From Ryuthela nishihirai (lineage: Eukaryota > Arthropoda > Arachnida > Araneae > Heptathelidae): DNA of 64,000 nt. Shown here piece after piece: positions 46,589-57,086 of this stretch (position 1 is the first letter of the stretch; every line of letters begins with the position of its first letter). A program made the position numbers and the translations under genes. The notes below the pieces were generated by a model. The model did no database searches, had not been told where the DNA came from, and saw only the letters and a list, made by a program, of their open reading frames with translations. Where the stretch lies: the NCBI GenBank assembly GCA_038380435.1, contig JAWZYU010000001.1, positions 12,008,001 through 12,072,000 of the forward strand. Direction: 5' to 3'.

Positions 46589-48171
46589 CAGATTGGGTGT
46601 TAGTGATTGAATGGCAACGGAATGAACTAGAATGTTGCTCCTCTTTTTAGATCGTTTTGAAAAACAAGTATTAACTAAAACACCCCCAACCGTGTAATGG
46701 TGATTAGGATGACCAAAAAAAAAAAAACGATAATGAGATTCATCAAAAATTATTAAAAAAACCCGACAGTTGAAGCAAAAGTCCCACGTGCTTTCCTTCG
46801 TAGCCTTTCTTAGGCAAGTCCTTAAGAGCAACTGGCACATAATCAGGGAGTCCCGTGTTCAAATCGTGGAGACGGAGGGACGAATTTTATGAAACAAAAA
46901 CGAGAGTTATTGAAACAGAGTTAACAACTTGAAGTAAACTCTGAGTTTTGGCGGGCCAGAAGTCTTTATTAATTTCCGTCGGTTGTGGCAAGAAAGGCAA
47001 ATAAAATAACACCAGGTTTGAATTTCCAGCAGTAGCCAAGTGACAGCAAGCGGAAATCTCGGCACAATTCGCTGTTCTAAAAATTGTCAAAAATAAAATA
47101 CAACCTCAGTTGAGAAGCTATCCCTGTGAAAACCTAAATGATCCAGATAAAATTTCTTCTCTGGCCATAGTTTCCCCGTCACTGGCCAGGACCCAATGAA
47201 GTAAAATTCGTTGATTTACAAGCAAAAGCACAGCTTCCTAGTTGGTGTCATCAACCTAACACATCCGGCAAACAGCTATAATGGAGGGAAAACGAAATCC
47301 TCGGGCACCATGTATGGTAGAAGGTTCTCGGCGCATTCTCCATTGGCCTTTTTGATAATTGAAACGAAATTTTGGTTTATGTTTTCATATTAAAAGTGTG
47401 TAACATATAAACAATAAAACAAAATGTAAATAATTATGCTTTGCTTAATATTACTTAAAGTGAAAAGTCGACTTGAAAAATAACTGATTTGGCTTCCCGT
47501 AATATTTCCGTTTGAGGTCTCTGACCGAGCTTGAAATGTGCCGTTCCTTTGCTCCAAGTGACTTACATCACATTGCGGCGAAGTTCTTCACAGAAATCAA
47601 TAATCTTCTGTGACCTGATATAAGAATTTTCCTACAAAGATTAAGTTATTTTTAAATGTTTCTTTTTAAAAAGGGAAGAAGGTTCTTCTCTGCATAAAGG
47701 AGGAGATACACAGAAGCTCTATTGGGCTTCCCTTGCTTCTAATACATATAAAATACAATATACAAATACATACACAGGGAAGTTTGCTCGTGCCGTAGTT
47801 TCGTTCATACCGACATTTGATGACAACGAAAATGTTTTGTGCGACTATGAAGAAGTTTAGAAATGGTTCTTGACTAGTAAATTGTGCATGAATCTGACGA
47901 ACACTTAAGCTTTCTACATGCAATCATTCCAAGTCTGAAAACCCCCCAAAAAAACTGGGATATTCTCTGAATTTACCTTGAATATATTTTGAAATTTTTA
48001 AATGTTATTATGCTGACAGAAATTAACATTCTCAGCACGGAGGCTCCATCGTTCAATTTAGAAACTTTTTATCAACTTTTTGCCAGAACTCCTCGCCCTT
48101 TTGCATATGAGATTTTACTTTTCTTCTGCGACACATTATTCGCCAAAATGATACCTTCGCCAAAATGATCA
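46589..48171. other. Stretch without recognisable gene
   Basis: No domain was recognised. A tRNA-like B box (GTGTTCAAATCGTGG, about 46855) lacks a matching A box. Confidence 0.4.
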
Positions 48172-48465
48172 CTTCACTCGCAAAAACCTGGATCTTGTGG
48201 GCCCACTCACAGAAATAGTGAGCGTGTGCAGTTACCGTTCGCAGCAAACTGGAGCGTATGCAGTAACTGCACACGCTCCAGTTTGCTGTGAACGGTAACT
48301 GGAGCGTGTACAGTTGCTGTACACGCTCCAGATATTTTTCCTGAATTCTGTAATCACGTGACACGAAGGTTGCCAGATCACTAATTTCTAAAAAAAATCG
48401 TTGCCAGACATTTTTTCTGAATTCTGTAATCAACCATAGTGTTCGGATACTTTTTTGAGCGACTG
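48172..48465. mobile_element. MITE-1, right part only
   Basis: It begins at CTCGCAAAAACCTGGATC and continues through the GGAGCGTGTACAG palindrome to the standard right terminal repeat, followed by TA. The left half is absent. Confidence 0.82.
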
Positions 48466-49400
48466 TACAAAACCAAAAATATTTGAAATTTCTGTCGTAA
48501 CTGTTTGCGAACTGAAAATTCCTTTTTGCGAAGGCATTGCGGAGGATTTAGTGAGTGCCAATCGAGATGTTTTCGTTTAACCTGAATGTAAATTTGAGAA
48601 CAGACGTTTTGGAAAGGACGTCGAACGAATTAATGAGCTAGAAAGTACACATTGTTCATTGGAGCAGAAAAAAAAATATTTTAAGTAACAAAGACCAGAG
48701 TATCAACTATCGGAAAGAAATCTGAAATGGCAGCAGAAAGAAGATATGCGAAGCAGAAGGGAACTTGAAAGGAATCGAGTCGATCGTTTCTCTGCAGATT
48801 CGTTTCATTCCCCTTTCCTCATCTGCTGTTTCTCTCTTGAAGAGATCCTCCTGAAGACAATTTCTCCGCAACAGTCTTCCCTCCGATAATTAACCTCAGA
48901 TCAAACACTTCTCTTCAATTTCGTACTTTTCTCTCGTGTAGCTATTTTCAGCCTCACTGCATCTTAAAACCACCCGATAATTTCCAACACAGATCAATAT
49001 TCGTCTTTTATTGGAAAAAAGGTTTCTTCAAACAAAATGATACTTTGAAAGTAAAAAACAGAAAATTCCTCTTCCATTTATTAAAATTTCCCCCCATAGC
49101 GTGTTAAAGGTGTACTTAAATACCGGAATAAAGGTTCGGAAGAGGGAAAAAATTAGAGGAATACGAATGGTGACAGAGCAGCAGACACCGGTTTTGAAAA
49201 ATCATTAACTACATAAATACATGACTCTATAAAAAGACACTGCTCGATATGGAAACAGTTTCACCCAGAAGGGGTTAATAGAATCTTCTGAAACTGATCA
49301 CAGACACATATAATTTCGCTCACAGCGCAATAAACCAATGGCCAGAGTAGAAAAACAGCTGGGGTTTCAATATTTTAAGCGACATATCGCAGCATAGTTA
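48466..49400. other. Stretch without recognisable gene
   Basis: Apparently unique DNA. No shared repeat or domain was seen. Confidence 0.4.
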
Positions 49401-49439
49401 TCGCAAGGGCTATTCCGTCGTGCCACATGCACTTAGTCT

Positions 49440-49842
49440 CATAGCGCAACTGTATTGTAGACCGGTTGAGAAAGATGTCGACCTGCAGAAGATATCCACT
49501 CATGTTCCAAAGATGCTCAGTGGGAGACTATGGAATAATCTGGGATCTTGAAGATACCCCCTGGAGATGGCAGCAGTATGTGTGCGAGATTTATTAAAAG
49601 ATGGCGTTAGGGATACTCGACAGAAAGGCTAGTGCGACTGGTTGTAGAACATCATCGACATACCGCTGGGTATTACATTACAAATTATATGTGTCAGAGG
49701 CGACCTGCTGTCGTAATTAAACTGATAACTCCTTAAACGAGAGCCACCTGGGCAAGCAGTAGGTGTTCTTGGATGATGACTGGATCCACCCTCTCTCGAT
49801 GTCTTCTCCGCAAGTAGATGCAACGCTTGTCAGCACCCACAT
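49440..49842 (-). pseudogene. Tc1-like transposase fragment, dead
   Basis: On the minus strand the pieces RCIYLRRRHRERVDPVIIQE, LAQVALV, GVISV, QRYVDDVLQPVALAF and SPTEHLWNMSGY occur in the order and spacing of the C-terminal half of a Tc1-family DDE transposase. SPTEHLWN (49504-49527) corresponds to the SPDLNPIEHLW box, whose Glu is the third catalytic residue. In-frame stops follow ALV, ISV and YNL. The N-terminal DNA-binding half is missing. The fragment ends exactly where the MITE-1 half-element begins (49843). It could therefore be a relic of a longer member of that family, or an independent Tc1 copy cut by it. Confidence 0.65.
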
Positions 49843-50422
49843 CTGGCAACCTTCGTGTCACGTGACACGAAGGTTGCCAGATCACTAATTTCTAAAAACA
49901 TCGTTGCCACTCACAGAAATATTGAGCGTGTGCAGTTACTGCACACGCTCAATATTTCTGTGAGTTTGCTGTGAACTCCAGTTTGCTGTGAACGGTAACT
50001 GCACACGCTCCAGTTTGCTGTGAACGGTAACTGCACACGCTCCAGTTTGCTGTGAACGGTAACTGTACACGCTCCAGTTTGCTGTGAACGGTAACTGTAC
50101 ACGCTCCAGTTTGCTGTGAACGGTAACTGCACACGCTCCAGTTTGCTGTGAACGGTAACTGTACACGTTCCAGTTTGCTGTGAGCGGTAACTGCACACGC
50201 TCCAGTTTGCTGTGAACGGTAACTGCACACGCTCCAGTTTGCTGTGAACGGTAACTGGAGCGTGTACAGTTGCTGTACACGCTCCAGATATTTTTCCTGA
50301 ATTCTGTAATCACGTGACACGAAGGTTGCCAGATCACTAATTTCTAAAAAGAATCGTTGCCAGATATTTTTTTCTGAATTCTGTAATCAACCGTAGTGTT
50401 CGGATACTTTTTTAAGCGACTG
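49843..50422. mobile_element. MITE-1, left end missing, with expanded core
   Basis: It starts in the central ATCTGGCAACCTTCGTGTCA palindrome and ends at the standard right terminal repeat followed by TA. The usual single TTTGCTGTGAACGGTAACTG block is present about nine times in tandem (49975-50265). Confidence 0.85.
49975..50265. repeat. 32-bp tandem array inside MITE-1
   Basis: About nine units of CACACGCTCCAGTTTGCTGT plus GAACGGTAACTG, nearly identical. Each unit equals the element's own core block, so the array grew by local expansion. Minus-strand frames reading SYRSQQTGAC repeats are by-products. Confidence 0.93.
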
Positions 50423-51117
50423 TACATATAAACCCATCGCATCTCATATGTATGGCGACTCGGCGGGTAGATTATCTGGTTTCGCACAGTCATTCAATAC
50501 GACGTTGTTCAATCGAGTCCACACCGCTGATATGGTTGGCAAAAGGGTCGTTATGGCATCTTCTATACTTTGTGCTCAATATCTGCTATCAACACTATCT
50601 GGTAGCTTTTTTCTGAAGACCACTATAACACCTCAAATATTGGACTATCGATCATTATCGATAATCAAATATCAATATATTGACTATCGCGCTCTCAACG
50701 TTAGTCCGTAACTCCATCAGATACCACGTGTTTGTCATGGAAACTTAATCAATTGTATATATCACTTTCTGCCTTCACCTGCTGATATCCATGCAAATTC
50801 GTCTTCTCCTTCGGGGTGGGGCAATTTCAATGTCGACTAGTGTAAAATAAAGAATAATATCAATTAGATAATCTAAACTTGTTAGAATTTGCTTTTACCA
50901 ATGGAACATTTACATGAAATTCATTTGTTTCAGTGAAATAAATATTTAAGTTCAATTAACAACTAGATACGAATATTAAGATGAAATTATTATCTTTGTC
51001 GCAGCAATCATCAAAAAAAAAAAGGCCTGGCCTGGACTTCTCACTGATTCTTAGAGTGACATTCAGTCTCATTATGATGCAGTGAATACGATGTGATACA
51101 TTGAATCCTGACTAATT
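50423..51117. other. Stretch without recognised gene
   Basis: An 87-aa plus-strand frame (50448-50711) has no recognised domain. ATCGATCATTATCGATAATC-type short palindromes lie at about 50645-50690. Confidence 0.35.
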
Positions 51118-51287
51118 GGAAGTAGTAAGGGAGTTGGGGGTTCTGGAACAATGTTAAAGTATAGGGAATCCCATGTTAACCTGTGGGAGACTTTTGAGAA
51201 TATGAGCTTTGTTAGGTTAAAGTATATGGAATTCCCTATACTTTAATATTGTTCCAGAACCCTTAACTCCCTTACTACCATTGGAAA
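51118..51287. repeat. Foldback element
   Basis: The arms, 51119-51176 and 51229-51285, are near-complementary and share AGTAGTAAGGGAGTT, GTTCTGGAACAAT and TTAAAGTATAGGGAAT. The loop is about 50 bp. No terminal duplication was identified. It resembles a MITE but matches no other sequence here. Confidence 0.75.
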
Positions 51288-51569
51288 GCTGAAATTGGCA
51301 TTTTCCAATTCCATGACATTCCCAGTTTAATTGTATGCATCGCTGGGGATCAGAATGCAGGGTTACGTCTGTTCATTAGAAGTGTCTTGGCCTCTTCATT
51401 TGGAATCGATTAGTAAATCTTTATTTTACAACTCAGTAGATGCAATGAAAAAAAAATAGTATTATATGTAACTGATTTAACGAAATGTACAACATTTTGT
51501 AAATGATACTTCAGGTATCAATTACTTTCTAAAATTTTCCTATGGAGCTCTTTTTTTATCAAAGATGTA

Positions 51570-51774
51570 CAGTCGCTCAAAAAAATATCCGAACACTATG
51601 GTTGATTACAGAATTAAAAAAAAAATATCTGGCAACGATTTTTTTTAGAAATTAATGATCTGGCAACACGTAGGTTGCAAATTAGTGATCTGGCAACACG
51701 AAGGTTGCCAGATCACTAATTTCTAAAAAAAATTGTTGCCAGGTATTTTTTTTCCTGAATTCTGTAATCAACCA
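51570..51774. mobile_element. MITE-1, compact form with lost right tip
   Basis: It starts after TA with CAGTCGCTCAAAAAAATATC and folds back to TGAATTCTGTAATCAACCAT. The last 30 or so bases of the right terminal repeat are replaced by the A/T-rich tail of the SINE-2 that follows. Confidence 0.82.
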
Positions 51775-51990
51775 TAAATAAATAAAATAAATACCCCCTC
51801 AAGCAGCTGCTTGCCACAGAGGTCTGACAGGAGCCTGTCAGTTTATATGCCAAAGTAGAAGGTCTGAGAGGATGGCAGGACCTCAGCAGAAAAACGACAC
51901 ACACGTCCATGCCTTGTCCGGGGCTCGAACCCAGGTCCCTTAGATCAGTAGCCAAGCATGCTAACCACTCGGCCATTGGACGGTCATTTC
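51775..51990 (-). mobile_element. SINE-2 (tRNA-derived), minus strand
   Basis: On the minus strand the head is GGCCGAGTGGTTAGCATGC with B box GGGTTCGAGCCCCGG. Body blocks GTCCTGCCATCCTCTCAGAC and GCAAGCAGCTGCTTG follow, then a TATTTATTTTATTTAT tail. It matches the copy at 7805-7990 along its length and abuts the broken MITE-1. Confidence 0.88.
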
Positions 51991-53025
51991 TGTCGAACTT
52001 GAGAAATCGTAAATAAAGCAGTTAACAATATCTGTTGAACTCTTCAGTGGCAATTTCCTTCAGATTATTCTCGGCATGCACGTGGATGACGTCACTAGAT
52101 GAGCGAAGGCAAACCATCAGGAGATTTCCGATTCCCTTTGGGATTAATCTCTAACCGCGAGAACTTAAAATTCACATCGCGCCATCCACATGCAACGAAT
52201 ATCGACGGAAGAGAAAAGAAAGTGGAAGGGGGGCGGGTAACTAGAGTGTCCGCATATCTTCTTTCCCGCATTCCTTAATGAAGATCTTAATGAGAAACAC
52301 AGAGGTTGATTCCTTTCTTTGGCAGACCAATGTTGTCTTAGAATCAATTATCTCAAAGTTTGCGGCAAGGTCAACAAGTCATTAGTTAGTCACTTGACGC
52401 AATGGCGATTCAGACTGAAAGCTTGTTGTTGACGAGGCTAAAAACAACATGCATTGCTTTTTTTTTTACCTCTGTTCATCGAGATCCAGTTGGAAAGTTC
52501 AAAAGGTCAAGTTTATTTCTCGTTTCCATCCCCATTTTGTTGAACTTCGATTGAATTTTTCCATTTTTATCAAATGAGGAATCTTTTATCTCATCAAGAC
52601 TCATAGGCGTCTGCAGGAGGGGGGGGAACAGGAGCATTTATCCCCCTCAAAAAAGGGATCGAAAAATTAATTTATGTTTTATAATATAAATTAATCAATT
52701 TATATTTTCCAATATAAATCATTTGTATACATCACTTTTCTCTTATTGGTAATTTTATTAGTAATATTCAGCAGAACCTGGACAGTTTCCCCTTGGTTAT
52801 CGATTGTAGAGACTACAATAACTTTTTTTTTTCAATTGTTGTATATTTTTAATTTAATGTGCCTAGTGTATGTGTGTATGTTCTGTAATTATGTAATAAA
52901 ATTATTGTTATTAGTAGTAATAATATCAGGTGTACCAAAAATTAAACTTTTTCCTTTAACAAACCGTAGACGTGATTTCTCTTTTCGTTTTCTTTTGTTT
53001 CGGAAACATATATTTTATTAGCTTA
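51991..53025. other. Stretch without recognised gene
   Basis: A perfect CRE octamer TGACGTCA occurs at 52087-52094, and a G run at 52617-52628. No domain or shared repeat was seen. Confidence 0.4.
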
Positions 53026-53100
53026 CCTGGTGTAGTGGTTAGCGTACCTGACTATTAAACCAGTGAACATGTCCCTGTACATGCGTTTGTATGAGAAATC
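53026..53100 (+). mobile_element. SINE-4 fragment (tRNA-like head)
   Basis: TGGTGTAGTGGTTAGCGTAC resembles an A box. The following CCTGACTATTAAACCAG and ATGTCCCTGT are shared with 60190-60290. The B box is not preserved. It stops beside the MITE-1 at 53117. Confidence 0.55.
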
Positions 53101-53207
53101 AGGAGCATAGGCAGTACAGTCGCCCCCAAAAAATCCAAACAGTATGGTTGATTACAGAATTTAGAAAAAATATCTGGCAACGATTCTTTTGCAAATTAGT
53201 GATCTGG

Positions 53208-54005
<798 letters not shown>

Positions 54006-54174
54006 CTGGCATCCTTCGTGTCACGTGTCACGAAGGATGCCAGATCACTAATTTCTAAAAGAATCGTTGCCAGATATTTTTTCTAAATTCTGTAATCAAC
54101 CATACTGTTCGGATTTTTTTGGGGGTGACTGTACTCCCCCTCCCCTAAGAATCTGTTATTGCAAATACATAAAT

Positions 54175-54445
54175 GTTTTTTATGTAGATAAGTGCAATTG
54201 TTTAAAAGTAACCCAAAAAATCAGAGAAGAGTAGCAGGATGGTGTTACAAAAGTGTAAAACAGTGTTTTTTTTTCTTTCTTTATTTTATCACTGGGAAAT
54301 CTGAAGGATATTTTATTTATGTAGTGTTTTGTGCAGTGCTTGCAGTAGAGTAAAATAAGACTAATTGTGGCGAACAACTGAACCAATTTTGATTCTAAAA
54401 CATTATCTATTTGTAACTGTCTTTCTATTAGATCGAAACCGAAAC
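54175..54445. repeat. Diverged repeat, copy A
   Basis: It aligns loosely with 55300-55590 over its length. Both have TTTTTATGTA near the start, an AATCA/ATCA-AGAAGA-TAGCAGGA-type block, and TTGTGCA...CTTGCAG followed by AATAAAATAA-like sequence. The family is unknown. Confidence 0.4.
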
Positions 54446-54579
54446 AAAATAATTTGATTACCATCTCGTGTCGGTGGTATTTAGGAAACGGACGTATGTC
54501 TGCAACTGCTTTAAATTAGGAAGGTATCCTCAGATATAGAATATATTAAAATAGATGACCAACATTTTCCACCCTTATC

Positions 54580-54962
54580 CTTGGGGCGGGGGTGGCTCAG
54601 TTGGTAGCGCGCCAGGCTCGTAATCTGTAGTTCCCAGGTTCGAGTCCCAACTGGGTCAGCGTTGAGATTAATCTCCGCAAAATTCCCTGCCCACGGTCAG
54701 TAGGGGACACCGATGGGCTTGGAAAGGCCGCCGTCCTTCGGATGGGACGTTAAGCCGTGGCCCCGTGTGCGGGAGAGCCATACCCTGCGCACGTTTAAAG
54801 AACACGCTGGATGGCCTAGACGGGAGTCTACCATCCGTCTCCCAACAGCTGTTCCAGTGGGTCCCCTCCCCCAACCTTCTCTGAGCCGTCGGAGTCCATG
54901 TGACCTGGCCATTTAGCCCATGGTGTGCAAAAAAGTGCCGCTCAGAGGTAAAACAACCCAAC
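54580..54962 (+). mobile_element. SINE-1, complete, with target duplication
   Basis: Flanked by an 11-bp direct repeat CCACCCTTATC (54569-54579 and 54963-54973). The head is TGGCTCAGTTGGTAGCGCGC with B box GGTTCGAGTCCCAAC. The body contains GGGACGTTAAGCC, GCACGTTTAAAGAACACGCT and the unit TCTCCCAACAGCTGTTCCAG. The 3' end is GAGGTAAAACAACCCAAC. At 383 bp it serves as a reference copy. The paired GACGTTAA/CACGTTAAAGAAC blocks recall conserved central domains of invertebrate SINEs, though the superfamily was not checked. Confidence 0.94.
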
Positions 54963-54973
54963 CCACCCTTATC

Positions 54974-55299
54974 GATTCTGCCAGTAAAATATTTTTTGGG
55001 ACCACGAAGTGAATTTTCAAAGAATTAAAAAAACCGATTAATTAATAGGAAGGAACCAGGTGGCTCTTGTAGGTGTTGTGGTAGCAGGAGGTTTCTCTAG
55101 TGGCTTTTACAGTGATACATCTCCCCAAGAAAAGGAGTGTAAAAGGCTGAAGTGATCTAGCTTTTTTTTTTCTTGAATTTTTTTTGCTGATTTTCTTAGT
55201 TACTTTGGTTCATAGGTCTTAAAAGCTTGATTCCCATGCCTATGTTAGGCATCAGGGACGTAGACAAGTACGGGCCCATCTTTTTTAGTGCAAATAGAC
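54974..55299. other. Spacer without recognised feature
   Basis: There is no domain or shared repeat here. Confidence 0.4.
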
Positions 55300-55590
55300 A
55301 ATTTTTTATGTATAGAAGCCTAAATGTATAACAGATGGATAGGTAACTCGAAATATCACAGAAGAATAACAGGACTTGTTATCAAAGTGTTCCCAGAATA
55401 GGAGTTTTATCCATTAATCGGGATGTTTTCACCCTCCTGGAAGTTAAGGTGACATTTCATTTAAGTGGCAATTTGTGCATTTCTTGCAGAAAGGAAAATA
55501 AAATAAAGCGTGGTGCCAAAGTTATCTGACAGCTGAAGACCAGCTGTGGTTCCAAAACACTACATAGTATCAACTGTCTAGGTTGAAAGA
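55300..55590. repeat. Diverged repeat, copy B
   Basis: The counterpart of 54175-54445, with many substitutions and indels. The two are in the same orientation, about 1.1 kb apart, with a SINE-1 between them. Confidence 0.4.
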
Positions 55591-56114
55591 TAATTGAAAA
55601 TGTAAATGCGGTTTTTAATCGTTCTTGTTTTTAAAAATCGGTTTTAACCGTTTTTGACCAAAAAGTATAGTAATTTTTAAAAGCCAAAATGAAAGGTTCT
55701 GAGTTTAACTCTTAACAAGCATAGTTTATCGTCTATTTCTTAGTAAAAAAATACCAGAAAAGGCAGCATCATACGCATGCATATGAAAAAGAAAATGACA
55801 ATGTTGACAATTCACATATTTTATTTTAGCCAAAATAATACATCATTCAGACAATTTAGAACTGAAAAAAATTAAATAAAAAAATCTATACTTAAAAACA
55901 AAAATTAAACTTTTTGTAAAAAAATTATAAAGAACAAAATTAAAATTTATCTTTATTATGGAACAAAACATTGAAATAAATTTTTTTAATAAAAAACATT
56001 TACCTAGAAAACAAAAAAATAGAATCTTCTTGTAAGAAAATATAAAATTAAATTTAGATTTTATCGCTAAATTAAATGTTGAAAATGACATCTTAAGAAA
56101 CAAAGGGTATTAAG

Positions 56115-57086
56115 GTCTGAACACTATTGTTATTTAGTGCAGAATATCTGTCATTCTTGAACGAATGTTAGACAAAAAAAAAGGCCCCGCAGCTGAAAAG
56201 TCTGTTTCTGATTCAACACTCGTTGGTTTAACGGGTAAGTAACGTATTATGTAAAAGCTCTAAATTTTTACTCTTTTTCATTGTGGCTTCAAAGCATTAA
56301 AATTCATCGTTGACATTAAAATCTCTGGACTCTTTCATAGGCAGCATTTCTATTTTATTCATTTCGCTCAAATACTCGTGCGTTAAGTCCTCATCTTCGT
56401 CAGTTTTAGTTATGCTAGCTGCACCTTACACTTCTGACTCTGCGTTATCATCTACCTCGATGGCTTGACATTCATCAGGAAAAAGTCTAAAAAACGTACG
56501 TTCTGCGATTTTCTTTACTGTTTGCCTGGAAAATAAAAAGAATAAATCAGACGAATCATTTCCAAAATCCTCTGGATTGGTTGAATATCACAACAATGAA
56601 ATGACTTCCTTCTGTCGTCTTGATAAATAGTGTTTGATAAGGATGTCAGCTTTAAGTAAAGTTGCTTCTTTAGAGCATAGAACCTTCAAAAGAAATTCAA
56701 GTAGACGACAGGTTTCAGCGAGGCCATCTAACAAATTCCATTCCTCCTCAAAGACATTTTCTGTTGAAGCTAGTACTCGTAGAGTCTTAGGAACGCAGTT
56801 CCTTAACTTTAGAAAACATTCAATAATAGAATGGAGACTTCCACCGTGTCTTGCAGTCTAAGATAAGATTGTCCTCCATTCAATTCCTCCATTACGAAAT
56901 CTTGAAGCCTGTCATTACTCAAGGAGATCTGCGAAACATTCGAGAGATTTTTCTGAATGTCTTAATTATTCTCAAATTATCTGCACTGAGTCGCGGTGCC
57001 TTATCTCAAACATAGGATCCAAATATAGGTCTTGATTCACATCATACTTATCTTCATTTAAGTCTTCATCATCATCTTCAATACCC
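56115..57086 (-). pseudogene. hAT transposase C-terminal half, dead
   Basis: On the minus strand an acidic stretch (GIEDDDEDLNEDKYDV) is followed by LSNDRLQDFVMEELNGG, DCKTRW (56841-56858), HSIIECFLKLRNCVPKTLRV, WNLLDGLAETCRLLEFLLKV, KADILIKHYLSRRQKEV and, after stops, LPVKPTSVESETDFSAAGPF (56183-56245) with NIRSRMTDIL. The CKTRW box and the SVESE-FSAAG dimerisation box are hallmarks of hAT transposases of the BED-finger type. The N-terminal BED finger and first catalytic part are missing on the far side of the RTE insertion. Frameshifts and stops show it is inactive. Confidence 0.85.

Noticed and set aside
46840..46880. tRNA-like B box GTGTTCAAATCGTGG
   Set aside because: No A box at the right distance and no shared body, so neither a tRNA nor a SINE can be supported.
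49911..50337. Minus-strand frames of 105-133 aa with SYRSQQTGAC repeats
   Set aside because: They are produced by the 32-bp array inside MITE-1. All three frames stay open because the unit lacks stops.
55843..56103. 86-aa Phe/Lys-rich minus-strand frame
   Set aside because: It lies in extremely AT-rich low-complexity DNA downstream of the hAT pseudogene and has no domain.
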